Of a DNA stretch of 64,000 bases, positions 45,710-59,352 are shown piece by piece; the first letter of the stretch is position 1, and every line of letters starts with the position of its first letter. The translations under genes were made by a program, and so were the position numbers. The notes beneath the pieces were generated by a model. The model saw nothing but the letters and a program-made list of their open reading frames with translations, was not told the origin of the DNA and searched no databases. The stretch is from contig NC_089454.1 of NCBI RefSeq assembly GCF_026210795.1, forward strand, positions 2,976,001-3,040,000, read 5' to 3'. The stretch comes from Rhizophagus irregularis (lineage: Eukaryota; Glomeromycota; Glomeromycetes; Glomerales; Glomeraceae).

Positions 45710-47735
45710 AACTAAAACACTAGTAATATAAATAAAAAGTAATTAGACATGAATTTTGGGGATTCGTACACACAATTTTGAAACTTTAAGATACAATACT
45801 TTTATAGCTAAGGAAAAATATTTTGATTCCAGTGCTTACATTTTGAAAGTTATTAATATGACATGATACTAGAGAAAATAAAGTAATTTTTAATTCAATT
45901 TTGGGAACAGTATGACAGTTTGTGCTACGTACACTTACCCAATTATTTCAAAATTATTATTGATCTGAATTTTTTTTATTCTATGATAGATTATTTATAA
46001 ATAAAGTAATTATCCGCGAGGCTTATGAAATTGACAAAGCCTCGTAAAAAAAACAAGAAATAAAATAAAATATAGATCAAGTTAAATTCACATGCGGAAT
46101 TATAAAAATAATTTGGATATATAAAAATAAAAATTTAGAAAATAAAATAAGACTTAATTAAAGTGACGCTAACTCGTTATAATTTTATAATTTAATTTTT
46201 CATATAATGTTGAAATGAATGAATGAATGATAAACTAAATAAAATTGGTTAGTTAACTTACATCGAGTGCTTGATATGGTGATGTTTATGGTGTCGCCAA
46301 ATTACAAGTGAGTTTGAGCTGATCAATTTATCCAATACTATATATTCTAGATATTCGGTATAGAAACATATAGAAATATTGACATTATACTGTTTAAGGA
46401 CTTCATGATTCTGATTTTCAGCGGCCAAGAGCTTATTTTATACGTTCATTTTTAAGTTTATTTTCTTCTTTTCTTTTTTTACATTAAATGACAGTTCAGG
46501 AACTTATTCTTCAATTGTATCTATAAATTAGCATCAGGGTCAAGAGGTGTCAGGTGAGCAAATTTGTAATTGAAGTTTCTTTAACTACGCAAGAATTTAG
46601 TATCTAGCATGTTATATCATTATATCAGTCAAGTCTTTCCCTCTGTAAGATTATGGTAATCATGTTTCCAACTCTTTTAAGTCGTTTAATCTTTTTGTCT
46701 TATGAGTCCTGATCGTATAGGCAAATTCAAATGCATTAATTGTCTCGATTTGTTTGGAGTTGATCGATCTATACACTATCTTATCCAATCTGCACAATGC
46801 ATTTTATCATATGAAATCTAAGCGATGTACTTATAATAAGCTATGGGGAGATAATTTTCATAACAGAATTACTAAATTTTTTTTATTGACGTGCGCAATT
46901 CGTAACGCCTGTGTCTATGAATAAAATGCAAGTCTCGTGACTACATTAATAATATAAAATATACAGTAAGTTTATTGTATACTTTAGTCACGTTTATAAT
47001 ATTATTCTAGAAGTGTTCTAGGAGTAAAGATCAAAATATTTATTTAGAATATGTGAATACAAATTGTAGAAGCTCAATAGGCATTGTGTTAAAGTCAAAA
47101 ATAGAAGTCTTGATTAAATGAAGATCTATGCCTCACCAAAGTATTTGGATGGATCAAATTCAAAAATATTGAACCAAATTATTTTTGTTCCAATGATAGT
47201 AGAAAAGCTCATTGGATTTGTCGATTTGTCATAATGATATGTCAAATGATTTCTAGAATTGATATCATACCGTCATTAAAAGATTAAATGTAAAAAAGTT
47301 CTACAGCGATAACTTGCCATTCATTGATGCTAAAGAAATAAAATTATCATTTACATCTCAACAAGGCAAATTCTATGAGCTAATGGTGATAATATTATGT
47401 CTTCAATATGAATAGATAAAAAAAATTAATTTACTTTTAACAGTAGGTTTTATCTATTGATTTTACAATAAAGATATGAAGTCATTACAATGTCTAATTT
47501 TAAAAAAAAACCATTCTTTTTCTGCAACTTAATTTTATAATAAGCTACATTAGGTCATATCAACGAACTATAATGGAAATCACTACCTTGTTTTCAAAAT
47601 ATTAGCCCGCATTTACTATTATCCATTAATTAAATGTGTTAAATAGCACTCATTATTTATAAATCCCATCACAAGATCTTATATTAATAAATACTCATTT
47701 ATTTATTATTCAAGAAATTTTTTTTTTTTACATTT
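45710..47735. other. Intergenic between exchanger and DPH6
   Basis: About 2 kb with no open frame of note. It holds the 5' region of the exchanger gene (right of 45709) and the 3' region of DPH6. A short AATGAATGAATGA run at 46213-46227. Confidence 0.45.
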
Positions 47736-50700
47736 TTAAAACGTTCCATGAACACAAATCCCTAATACAGAATTATCCATTATAGCTAATACGGGAACAA
47801 ATGTTATTGCAGCTTTTGTATCAGGAAAATTTTCCTTTATTCTCAATTTAATACCTTAAAAAAATAAATTGAAAATAAGAATCATTATTACTATTATTAC
47901 TAGTATTTTTTTTTTTAAAAAAAAAATAAAAATAAAATAAAATAAAGAGATAAAAAATCAAATACCTTTTTCATATACGCCTAAATTAATATTAGTCTTT
48001 TCTGAATAAAATATTTTGATAAATCCAATATTTTTCCAAAATATAGAATTAGTAATGTGCGGTAACGTAGAGAATTGATCAAATAACTTATTTAATCCAT
48101 TAATCATTCCATTAAGTAACTGTGATAAAGTTACACCTACAAATAACAAAGTATTAAGAAACAAATTATAAAATTCTATAAAAAAAAAGGAAAATCTGGT
48201 AAGCAAAAACTTACTTTCTTCAACTTTAATGGTAATTGTACTACTTAAAATTGGACTTAAATACCATGTTGTTATCTTTATAATTATTGAATTAATAGAA
48301 TCCAAAGAATCTGTTATATAAGAAATGAATTGTCAGTATCTATTTAATAGTTTACATTAAAAAATAATCGTACCTTGCCAAATCTTAGGTTCCATTAAAA
48401 GGTTCTCATCATCATCATTCGTTGTTTCATCATGTATTAAAACTTGCCATTCAACTTTACCTCTGCGAGGAAGTGATGGAACAGAAAGACAAAGAACAGG
48501 TCCCATTTGATTCTACATAATAAATATAAATAAAAATTTTTTTTTTTAATCAACATGAGCAAAGCGCGAATTTAATCAGAAAACGTACTTCAGAATTCTC
48601 ATTATGTTGTTTGCAGAAAATATTCCACGCATTCTGAACAAAAGAAAATAAATTCTCATCAATAACAAAACAAATACATAAAGTCGTCCTTTTTTTCACA
48701 TTTAGTCCCAAGACCGAAGTAACGTTTTCTAAGTTCCTTAATGATAGAAAAGTTTGCGTTTCATGTGTTTCAGGTAAAGGAAATTCAAGTGATGATGGAA
48801 TGAGTCCAATTTGACCTGCAATAAATGCATGACTTTTTATCTGCAAAGTAAAAAAAAAAATAAATAAAGATTACTTATTTATTTTTGTAAGTAAATTACA
48901 TAAGAGTATAAAACTTACAATCGTGGCTTGAGAGTATGGTCCAATATTCGCTGGAGCCCAATAAGACATACTTTGAACGTGCATAGTTTTCCTTGGTTTA
49001 GAAGATTCATCTTTAGATACATGTTTAATCGCCATCAAATCTATTTGAATCTTGATTGGAAAAGGTAAATTACTACCTACGCATGCCCTATAATATAAAA
49101 ATTTGTTAAAAATTGAAACTTGAAAGTTCAAATACAAAAGCATTTACCTTGTGGGTGGATTAATATTGAAAAATTTCTTGTAAATTGCATTCATTCTTCC
49201 AAATTCATCCATATCCTTAATAAATACATTCATATTTACAACATCAGACCAACTTAGATCTAATTCATGTAATCTTTCTAAATAAAGAATGTTTAAGTTA
49301 CAAAAAAAATACATACACATATAAACACAAATAAAACTTTCAATCGTTGTCTAAATACTTTGAAGATTTAACATGCATGCCTGAGTTTCTTCTTCAATTG
49401 ATTCAAATTGTTGAGCTTCTTGTGGATAATCATATGCAGTTGTTCCAGATACATAATGGTAGGGAGGATTTGAATACAAAGAAAATAAATCTAATTTGAA
49501 AAGGGTATTTGTAAATTAAACTGAAATTTCCGTATAATAATTAAATTTCATTATTTTTATATATTACCAGAACGTCCCTTTAATGATGAACCTTCTTCAT
49601 TCAGGCTATCAATTTCAATTACCGTTGTTGCATAATTTGTCATACTATTATCCAACTTCTATAAAAACAAATATTCTTTCATAAGATATGGAATTATAAA
49701 AGTGCCAATAAAAGACAAATATCTTACCGACTGCTCAGCTGATGTCATTAAATCTTCAATATCATCTTTCCATGATGGGATCATAATAATTGGATTTGAT
49801 GTAATCTCATTTGCTTGTTTTTCTTTTACTATCAAACGTTTGAGACGAAGATATGCAACTGCAGCAAATGCATCGTCAGAATGTACAATCGTTTCCGTTT
49901 CCTCTCTAAACAAATGCTATTAGTTAGACAATTTTAAAGAAATTTTCTTTAATAATTTGTACATTACAAGTAAATCTTACACCACGAGTCGTTTAACAAA
50001 TAACGGACAATCCAATGTAAATGTTTCATATTCACCACCTTCGCCACAAATATTCACATCATACTTTTCGTTCTATTTTGATAAAAAAAATTAGAACGTT
50101 TTCGCAATTGTATAATCAAAGAACATGTTATAAGACTAACCAGGTCACATAAATATGGATATAATTGTTCAATTGATTTGCCAAGATGCGAAGGTTTAAG
50201 TCCTACAAAAATATGTTAACAAAATTGTTAACTAGGGATTCAATTTCAAAATAATAAATTTGTTTACAATACCTATCGCAGCTACCTTGATTATAATTGC
50301 ATTTATTCCGGCATTAATCATTTCTCCCAACAGTTCTTTTTGATTCCTTCGCCAAAGATATGTAAGCGACGTTAGTCCAAGACGATTACATCTATACAAT
50401 GTTGTGCACAAAAACAAATATGTGAAATCTAGATAAAAATCAAAGTGAGAAAAAAAAATAAAATAAAATAAAACAAAATAAAAAAATTACATTACATGTT
50501 TTCAACGCGAACACGTTGATAATTGGATAAAATTGCGCCAACAGATACTGCTTGAATATCAGGAAGCTCTTCCTGTCAAAAAACAAATTAAATTAAATAT
50601 AATAATATCGAAAATAAGTAGATTACAATCAAGTTTAAACACCTTCACTTGTTTCAATAATTGATATAAGTCTTCAGTCTCATCACCTAAAGTTTGTTGA

Positions 50701-51049
50701 TAGTCAGCATCTTGAACTAAAGAACTACCCATGATCTCAGCACGATAAAGAGGAAGATTTATGCATTCAGCATAATATTCAATTGCATCATGACCAACGG
50801 TTTGATATAGAAAACTATCAAGTTCATCTATACAATCCAAAAGGTTCCAGTAATTTGAAATTATTTATTTAGTGAGAACGTTTAACAAAAGAAAAACAAT
50901 TGAATTAAAATTAAAAGGTTCAAACCTTTTCCGGATTTTGATTGTGGTTTCAAATTTGCCAATGCAACAATTTGATGCCCATTTGCAACACAGTGCATCA
51001 TGTTATAACAACTATCCTTTCCTCCGCTGATTAACGCAACCACTTTCAT
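47736..51049 (-). CDS. dph6: Diphthine--ammonia ligase with C-terminal RidA-like domains (711 aa)
   Basis: Sixteen exons on minus: 51049-50926, 50827-50643, 50572-50496, 50391-50273, 50202-50141, 50072-49981, 49905-49728, 49658-49568, 49490-49359, 49277-49148, 49087-48919, 48840-48589, 48512-48374, 48310-48215, 48136-47966, 47854-47736. Total 2136 nt, all phases close. The N-terminus [20 protein letters not shown] has the PP-loop SGGKDS (8-13) of ATP-pyrophosphatases; then [46 protein letters not shown] and [16 protein letters not shown] (199-214). The second half holds two YjgF/RidA-like parts ([30 protein letters not shown] at 439-453; [12 protein letters not shown]). It catalyses the last step of diphthamide synthesis on elongation factor 2, amidating diphthine with ammonia and ATP in the cytosol. 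Full-length relative to the fungal form. The 16 small introns (mostly 50-90 nt) show the normal gene structure of this genome. Confidence 0.95.
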
Positions 51050-54000
51050 AATTCTTAAAATCAGAAAAATTTTCAGTTATTTTTGAAACATTGACTTAAA
51101 TTTTGTTAAAGATAATTTTTTATTAGATGTTGATTATAAATAAATACACATACATAAATAAAAAAAAAATGAATCTATCTAATCTTCAAAGCTTGAATAT
51201 AGATCAAAACCAAAGATCTATAATTAAAAAAAAAAAATTTGGTTAATAAAATTCGTGGTATGATTCTAAATTAATTTCTTTGATATCAAAATTATTAAAT
51301 TAATGAATTATTGTACCCTGCACACCTATAACGCTACAATGCATTTAAAAGTTAAATAAAGAAGCGCCTCAAACAGCAGAGTTTAGATGAATTTATTATC
51401 GCAAATAATTCAAAATGTTTTACAAATATTTTTTATATTAATTTGTAATTTTTGTAATTTGCTTAAGTATTTATTATATTCCTCCTTTTGATACGATAAA
51501 AAAAATCCTTGTTTAAAGATAAAATGTTTATATTTACTTGCCTTTTGCTTTTTTGTGATTGAGTCCGTCTTGATGGAAGTGACATCTACATCTAATTTGT
51601 TTGTCTATTTGTATACCCAAAGCATTCATTTATTGGTCAGATTTCACATGATAAGATTCGACATTGATCATTTGACATCGCACGTGATAATTGATCTGTT
51701 AGCTGTTAGCAGGACTACATTCGTTGATATATTTATAAACACGTTGCAGTCGTTGCATCTGTTGCATCTGTAAAAAAAAAATTCCGCGAATTCTATTATA
51801 TAAAATGATTGGCAAAACCTTACAAAATTTCATGAACTGATTAGGGTCGAAAATGTGGAATACAAAACGAAACAACAATTTTTTTATTTTACATTGCTCA
51901 ATATGTTACTCAGCACTTGCTCAATAAAGCAGGGTCAGAACATTCTGAAAATGAAGATTAGCGAATTTCACATCAAAGTTTAAAGCAAAGCGAAACTTAA
52001 TAAAGTTTTTTTAATAATATGAATGTCTTATATTTTATTTATAAAAATAATATATATAGAATGTATTACTTTTGTTCTTACTTAAAAGATTCCTTAAAGT
52101 ATTTAGGGAAACCGAGAAAAAAAAGAACCCCATAAAAAAATTGTGGATTAAAAAGCTTAATTGTTTTCTTAAAACCCTCATAATTTTTTTTACAAGCCTT
52201 CATAAATTATAAATGTCTCTTAAATCTTAATTTACTGGGACGATTGCCGCGAATCGAAGAGCCGTAAGGAGTCTTTCCATAATCCGTAACCCGGTCCAGC
52301 CGTAGTTATCTTTGATTTTGGCAGCTGTCGAATATTGGAGGTATCGAACGAGCTATCGAGCGGTAGTTTCCAATCCCGAACTCGATTTACCAGTTATTTC
52401 GAATTATTGTTGTTTGACTCCCCACGAATTAGGAATTAAGTATTAGGGATTAAGTATTAAATTAGGAATTAATTAGGAATTAGGATTAAGTAATTAGAAT
52501 TAAGTAATTATGAAATTCGGAAACTGAAGGAAGTCGAAAGTTTATTCCTTGTCTATTTATAATAAAATGAAACAAGTCTTATCGATGAAATATCTCATTA
52601 ATTATACTTCAAATGGACTCATTAAAATTGATAAATGATCAAAATATTTTTAGAAATCTTTACTCACACATTTTTTCACATGTGTAAGAATCTATTGAAA
52701 AAAAGTTTGTGCTAATCCAAAATTAGTAATTTATTTATATGTGGAATGAAAGAAAGAAAAATGGGGATGTATCAATTAAAATAATTTTTTGCGCGCATAA
52801 AATAAAAATAATATTAAATATATTGGATAATAATTACTTATATAATAAAGAAAATTTTTATAATCATTATAATTTATGATCAAAATTCAATAGATATAAA
52901 AATTATAAAAGAATAATCTTTTTACTAATAAACCAAATTTGATGATTCAACGAGGAAATAATTTCATTTTTAATGAAAAAAATTTGGCACAATCTTTGCG
53001 ACACAATATACGATCTTCCCGGTTCTCCCCCAAAAGTATTATCTCATAAATAGATTATCATGAAACATTTTCTCACGTAAACATTGCAATGAGTGGAGAT
53101 AACGATTTTTTTACAGTAAAAGATCAATTTTTTTTATATAATTCTGAACCCATGATGCGATCATCATCACCGTCGCGTTAATCATCTATCACTTTATAAT
53201 GCATAATTTGCATAATTCCGGCCGGGAGTCACGTGTAAATTAAATTCTGATTTCCTTTTTCGTTTTTTAACGAAGAATGGTAAAGAGGCTCCATTTGTTC
53301 ATTTAAGGCTTCTAAATAGAATTCCAAATCGAACACAAGAAGAACAAATGACCATCGAAGGCGCATTGAATACAACTTTATTTGGGTAATTAAATTCTGT
53401 AAAAGGAACAATTAATAGGCATCAAAGTAACTATTTTTGTGTCGTTATTGTAAAGAATTTTAAATTTTTAAGTTGTGTGAAACATGCCAAGAAATTTTTT
53501 TTTGGTTTTTACTAAAAAAATGGCTAAATTATTTTTTTTTCAACATAAACAAAAAAGTGAACTATCAAAAATCTCATCATTTGATGATTCTAACAGGTTC
53601 TAAATGACAATTTTATTAATATAAAAATATAGAGAATGTTTACATTTCAGGAATATTGGCGTTTAATAATTGATCATTTGACATGTTCTTTTCATATAGA
53701 TAAAAAAAAAATTAAAAATTCAAATCAACCCAAATGAAGTATGGGTCTCTCATTATCAATCTTATCAATGAAAATAAATAATCAATACAAAATCAAATTT
53801 AGGTAAATTATTTCTTAAAAGAAAAAAATATTTTGCCTTTTAATATTTTCATTTTATGAAAGAAAAAAAGTTTGTTTTTTGGAAAGCAATGGTCATATCT
53901 CAAATTTTTTTTTTTTGATTTTACCAGAATCGATTTTTAATTTTTTTTGTGGCGTAGTGACTTTGATGATCAGCGAATTCTTTCGTTAAAAAATTATAGT

Positions 54001-54828
54001 TTTTTTTATACACTGGGTTTATAACAAACCAAATAATTCAGTAAAATTAATTATGTTTCAATGAATTTCTATAGTAATGGACGTTCGTTAAAGAGACGAG
54101 TCATATATAACAGAAGATACTCGAATTCCTTTTAGATACTTCGCTTTTCTATGATTTCTAAAAAACATATCTCCTCTCACATTTTATATAACCCAATTAC
54201 CGAAACATCGAACCTGTAAGAGATTGTTAATTTCGATAGAAGCATAGAAAAATTCGAATTTTTTACATGAGGAATTTAAGGAAGCCATATAAAGTAGAAG
54301 AAAAAAGGTAATAAGAATGCTGATTCACTCGTTATGGTTAACATTCTATGCAATTTTGCTTAAATATTTTTATTATATGATATCGATATACAGTAATCAT
54401 GTCACTTTTGATCGCAACGGCTAATAAGATTAAACTTATAGTTCTCATTGAACTTGTATATGCAAACCACTTGTTCAAACAAAATAAAATTATACTATTG
54501 GTAAATATCACGAACTCATTTATGTAACTCTGAATGAATTAATTTAATATGACTTACCTCTATATCATAATATTTAATTAAAGAATTTGTTATTTGAATA
54601 TCATACTATAAGAAATAAATAATTATTTGATCGATTCTATAACCGTTGTGAATGGCGATAAATAAATTTTAATTAGCTTGTATTTGACGTAAGATTGCTT
54701 AGATTTTATTAGTTTCGCTAAATTCTACACAAAGCGGATAAAAGGAATTAACCAAGGCTTCTTCTTTTACTGTATATATTTTGCAGTGGGTTTAAAATTG
54801 GAATTTTGATTACGTAAAAATGATTTCG
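51050..54828. other. Intergenic, no gene supported
   Basis: 51050-51550 is upstream of DPH6. 52250-52400 is a G+C-richer island (TCGAAGAGCCGTAAGGAGTC, ATCGAACGAGCTATCGAGCG) whose identity I cannot tell. 52425-52510 is a run of imperfect GGAATTAAGTATTAGG repeats. A 61-codon minus frame at 53229-53411 is unsupported. The remainder is A+T-rich. Confidence 0.4.
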
Positions 54829-55111
54829 TCAAGTGGTAGAAATTTTATTGGATCTAGAAATTTTAATACAGCATTCACGGTCGTTACAAAGAAGTAATTT
54901 CATTGCTTCTTTCCCCAGACTTTTGATTCGTCTTCCTGGCATTATTGTGAAAGCTACTTCCATTTCGGTGTTCTCTTTTTCTGTCAAAATTACGTCGTTT
55001 GATTCCTTTAAAAAAATTTTTAAGTTTATTATACATGAAAATGAAGTAGAAGATTGATTACAAATCAATAGAATCAATAGATTTACCGGCTGGTCTTCTT
55101 CGAGAAGATTC
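54829..55111 (-). pseudogene. GNAT acetyltransferase-like fragment
   Basis: On minus, MNLLEEDQP is followed by GTAAAT, an intron-like stretch and TTTTTTTAAAG, then ESNDVILTEKENTEMEVAFT and IMPGRRIKSLGKEAMKLLL, ending in a TGA at 54829. EMEVAFTIMPGRRIKSLGKEA resembles the beta4-to-Q/RxxGxG/A region of GNAT acetyltransferases (NAT9-like), but the Gly-x-Gly loop reads KSLG and the C-terminal half is missing. Probably a decayed or partial copy. Confidence 0.35.
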
Positions 55112-55134
55112 ATTTTCGAGTTTCTAACCCACAA

Positions 55135-56053
55135 TTAATTCGTCGTGTTTTACGCCGTGGAAACTGAGACTCAGACATACTTGCGATCACATTAAGGTAA
55201 CTTAGTAAAATGTTAACTGATCATTTAAACAAATCTACTATGGTTAATTTTTTATTTGATTGCTATAATGCAGTACGGAGCCTACACCTTCTACTACTCA
55301 TCTACCACTTAAGAAGTACGCTTGTTATACGCTTGTTATGTACGCACACATCACGTGATTATTCCGTGAGATGAGAAAGAGAGTTATTTTTATTTTTATT
55401 TTACAGAGAGATCAAAGCTACAGTAAGAATTACAAAGAAACTTCAAAAGTAACCCCAATATAAATCTGTAAACTAAGTCATCATGAAGACAATATCACTA
55501 TGGTGGAAAAAAAAGGAAAAAGAACAACAGGAAATCAAATCCAACGAACTTCATTTTGAGTCATTTCATTTGCAGATTTTTTAAGCGTGCGCGATCATAT
55601 GACGTGATCGCGAACGTGTCAAAAATTTATCGAAAAACATTACATTTTGATGAGGTTGAGTTGTATTGTGGGCTGACTATACTTTTTATCCAAACAAACT
55701 TGTACGACAATTCATGATTCATAATTCGTAATCACAAATATGTTTTATTTAGTATCAATTAATGCATGCATGTGTAATTATTATAATGTGATACAAAAAG
55801 TATTATTTATAAACGCCTTTCAGCTCAAAATTTTTAGGTCAATTTCAGAAGTACTAGATATCATATCAAAGCGTACTATGAGAAAATCAAGAAAGAAGTG
55901 TTTCATCTAGCGAAACAAGTGTACGTTAAAATTCTGGGAAAATGTTATAAGAAGAATATTCAGGAATTAATTGAACGTTTATAGATTTATTTATATTATA
56001 GCTATAGAAGATTAAATTATTCTGCTCTTAAAAATATTCTTAATATTCTTGAA
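55135..56053. other. Intergenic, no gene seen
   Basis: No supported frame. Contains CGCTTGTTATACGCTTGTTA (55319-55338) and a GATCATATGACGTGATCGCG palindrome-like stretch at 55592-55611. Confidence 0.4.
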
Positions 56054-56861
56054 ATGATTTTGTTAGATTAATGTTGTTGTAATAGAAAAGATGCTGAACC
56101 AGCCGATTGTGAATCTTGAACCTACAGCTTTGGATATGACTGTAGTCGATTTCGATGTTGTAGCTTACCATCTTTCAACTCCAGAATCTAAATGTTACAG
56201 AGAGAATAGTGTCCCTAAAGAAGATATGATGTTACTTTAGAATTTAGCTTGCAAAAACTATCTGAAGGCAAAAGTCAAAGAGAAGAACTGGTAAAGAAAT
56301 TAGCTTTAATTAAATTTGAACGTACATTTGAACAACAAGCTCAATTTGAAGATGAAAAACAACCCAACCCAACACCTGATCTCATGCAAGTTGGGCGTGA
56401 GCACACACACACCCAGCCCGACGACAATAACATTATAGAAATCAGGAAGCTATTTATATTCAGGCCTAATTGGATAGAGTCATTGTAATCTTTACTACAT
56501 TATGAAGATACTGATAGAATATTTGACAAGGTGTTCTTAAGGATGTTGATGCACGTCGTCGTTCAGCTATTCAAAATGCTCCACAAGTACTAAAGCAAAG
56601 GAGCCTCCATTAGAAATTAGACATTTACAAATACAAGTGAAAATGAAGATATTGGATATGTCACGTTTGTTTTTCTTCCTCGCCATTTTGCTAAGGGAGT
56701 TTGTGAGAGAGAAGACGATCTCTCAAATTCAATTATTTCGAGATTATCTTCACTATCACATTAAATGTTCAAAGGCCTATATGCACTCTAGAATGCGTGC
56801 TCGTGTGCAAGCGAGAAAAAAACAATAACAGGAAAAACCGTTATCCGATCTTAAATTTTAA
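56054..56861 (+). pseudogene. Intronless decayed copy of Arp2/3 complex subunit 2 (ARPC2/p34)
   Basis: Begins with ATG at 56054 (MILLD, as in ARPC2). Recognisable blocks in different frames: DFDVVAYHLSTPESK (near 56150), QREELVKKLALIKFERTFEQ and QAQFEDEKQPNPTPDLMQV (56279-56395), HYEDTDRIFDKVFL, DVDARRRSAIQNAPQVL, KEPPLEIRHLQI, IGYVTFVFLPRHFAKGV, and LFRDYLHYHIKCSKAYMHSR at about 56730-56790, ending LSDLKF and TAA at 56861. Several stops and frameshifts, plus a CACACACACA insertion near 56403, disable it. The blocks follow in order over about 800 bp with no introns, whereas neighbouring genes are intron-rich; this suggests a retrocopy. No poly(A) tail remains visible. Confidence 0.85.
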
Positions 56862-57035
56862 ATCGTATTAAAGACAATCCATCATTAGAAATAGTGAATT
56901 AATTTATTATTTTTTCACTTTTTTTGGTCATTTTTTATTGTCAATTTTTTATTATATATTTTGTCAATTTTTTTTTTATCTTTTTTAGTTTTTTTTTTCT
57001 ATTTTTTTCTATTTCTTATTTTGTTTTCAGTTGAA

Positions 57036-57540
57036 GAATGAGTAATAGAGGAAATAGGGTGACATAGTTGCATGGTTTGGAAGAAAGGGAGAATGAGTTA
57101 AGGAAAGAAGTGATACATCCGTCGATTAAAATTGTGGACGATCACCGGAAATCACGTGACTTCGAGGAGCCAAAAAGTAAAAACGAAGACGAGGATTGGA
57201 GAGATAAACCGATCGTAAGACTTCTCAACAAAAAGAATTCTTTGACGTGGTTGACTATATCAATGAATGTAGAGCTACAGTTTTAAAAGACTGAGAGTTT
57301 ACGGATTCAGACGATCGCCGATTTTGTTAACAAAACAATTAAAGGAGGACTGTAAAGTGGACAAAAACGTAATTCCCGCTTTTCAACCTTATAATTCAAA
57401 CAAGATTTCAACGAAGGAGGCGGTCGAAGTATTGACGCTAACAATAAGAAGATGGCGGATCGTCTAGCAAAAGAGGACAAGACGAAGAGAGTAAATGGGA
57501 GGACGACAAAAGGTTCATAAGGAAGGAATAAGTATATTTT
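57036..57540 (+). pseudogene. Decayed charged coding sequence, possibly retroelement-derived
   Basis: Less A+T-rich than the surroundings. Pieces in shifting frames: LEERENELRKEVIHPSIKIV, KNEDEDWRDKPIVRLL, QKEFFDVVDYINECRATVLK. No protease, reverse transcriptase or other domain motif was seen, so identity remains open. Confidence 0.3.
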
Positions 57541-58409
57541 AGGATAGATTTCGTAGGATAGTTTTCGTGTATGTGGGTTTTTTTTTGCAATCGTAGATAG
57601 TAATGTATTTTACAAAAAATGTACTGGGTGAATTTTACAGCAAAATAACCATTACAATTTATTTATTTTTAATTTTTTATTTTTGGAGCGGTTATTTATT
57701 TTAAGGTTCAACAGTATATAGGGGTTTACAAGGATCGACTAAAGATGAGGGGTGGAGTTATTTGACTCTAAATTTGTTAAGTTCTTCATCTTATCAAATA
57801 AAGATAATAACGTCTCACCATTATAAAAAAAAAACATAATATTATAAAGTCAGCATACTCGATTTCCTTTGTAAAATAATAAGCATTATACAATATAAAT
57901 TTAACAGTATTTACTAAAGGGCAAAAATTTGACCTACCCGATATAAGTTTTTAGAACACCGAAAACAATTTTTTTTTTTTGCAAAACGCAATATACTTAA
58001 ATAAATTAATTCACGTTAGAAATTTTGCGAACTACAAAACATCTATTGCGCCACGAACATAGAATCGATTAGAATTGAAACTTGAGGAACTATTATAATA
58101 AAAAAATGATTATTTCTTAGAAATAATTTACCAATTTGTTCGTATTGTACTTATTCACAAGAATTCTTGTTCAAAGTTCTTATAATTTTATTTTTTTTGT
58201 ATGCAGTTCTAATTGCATTATTGCATTTTAATCTTTAATTGGTTGTTAGAAGAATCATAACGAACTAAAAGGCCGTTTATAGTTAAAAAAAATGTTCACC
58301 CAAATTTAAATCATCGGAAAAAATGAATATTTACATTATGACACTAGAAAAAAAAAATACTAAAAATGTAGCAAGATTTATTAATAATACAAAGTATTAG
58401 GAATAATAA
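57541..58409. other. Intergenic, no gene seen
   Basis: A+T-rich with poly-T and poly-A runs; 3' side of the minus-strand gene fragment that follows. Confidence 0.4.
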
Positions 58410-58938
58410 TTAAACTTTATGATTGAAATAAAAAAGATTTGAATTCTTCTATATTCAAAATAGGAATCATAATTGAAAATTCTTTGTTATAAATTAATTA
58501 AATTCTACTCACCCAACTTAAAATGCTCTCATATCCAGACAGACCATTTATCGTATCCCTAGTGTTGACTATTCTATAATGATCACTTTGTACAACACTA
58601 GGAGGAGAAATAAAACCATCTCTAACATCCTACAAGAAATGAGTTATCAGTAAAACTGGGAGAGGATTTGTAAGGTCACACATCTACCAGTTTCGTGGAC
58701 ATGAGTAGTTCGCTTAGGTATCGCATTACCACAGTATCCACCATAAAAGCCATCGGGATTACCAATACCATTGTCATGACCATATTAATGATAACTGCTA
58801 TAACAATTCGCTCGCATACAATAACCACCCCTAACAAAATGCGTTTCCAAACCATCTAACTTCGTAACGGACGCAGAATTCTGAACGGTTCAACATACGC
58901 AACTCACCTGCGTTAAATTGTTGATCCTCTCCCTTCGA
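58410..58938 (-). CDS. 3' part of an unidentified multi-exon membrane-protein gene
   Basis: Minus-strand exons that keep one frame across good splice sites: 58938-58908, 58830-58688, 58629-58513 and 58448-58410 (TAA). The second gives GVVIVCERIVIAVIINMVMT and MVLVIPMAFMVDTVV, a membrane helix or hairpin, then RYLSELLMSTKL. The third gives DVRDGFISPPSVVQSDHYRI and NTRDTINGLSGYESILSW. The last is KNSNLFYFNHKV then stop. Upstream exons were not resolved; VAVPHVGDQVAPSFLKTW at 59120-59180 could belong to it. No family recognised; a gene fragment is possible. Confidence 0.4.
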
Positions 58939-59194
58939 CTATGGTTAATTAATTATCTTACGCTAACCGAGCAGTACCAGTCCAATATATTATACAACTT
59001 AACATCTATAACCTAAATCACCACTAATCTACGGTACACTAACGATACCTTTTTCTTAATTCCAATAATAACAATCTATACACCTTGCCCAAATTTATTG
59101 TCCTCTTATTATATGGATTGTTGCTAACTTAACCAAGTCTTTAAAAAACTTGGTGCCACCTGATCACCAACGTGAGGTACAGCAACATTGATCG

Positions 59195-59352
59195 GGGGGA
59201 AGGGGAAGGGGAAGGGGAAGAACGAGAGAGAGAAGGGAAGGGAAAGGGAAAGGGAAAGAAAAAAGATGGGAGAGAGGGAAAGGAAAAGGGAAAGGGAAAG
59301 AGAAAGAGAAAGAGAAAGAACGAAAGAGGGATGAGAAGGGAAAAGAGCGAGG
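59195..59352. repeat. Polypurine tract (GGGGAA/GGGAAA/GAGAAA)
   Basis: About 155 nt almost free of pyrimidines on +, moving from GGGGAAGGGGAAGG to GGGAAAGGGAAAGG to GAGAAAGAGAAAG. Long open frames on both strands here are artefacts. Such tracts can form triplex (H-DNA). Confidence 0.92.

Noticed and set aside
49359-49380. GC-AG donor at CAGGCATGC for DPH6 exon 9
   Set aside because: The GTATTT donor 19 nt further keeps the conserved [16 protein letters not shown] sequence and the phase.
51555-51773. 72-aa plus-strand frame
   Set aside because: No family features, no conserved splice context and starts without a convincing leader.
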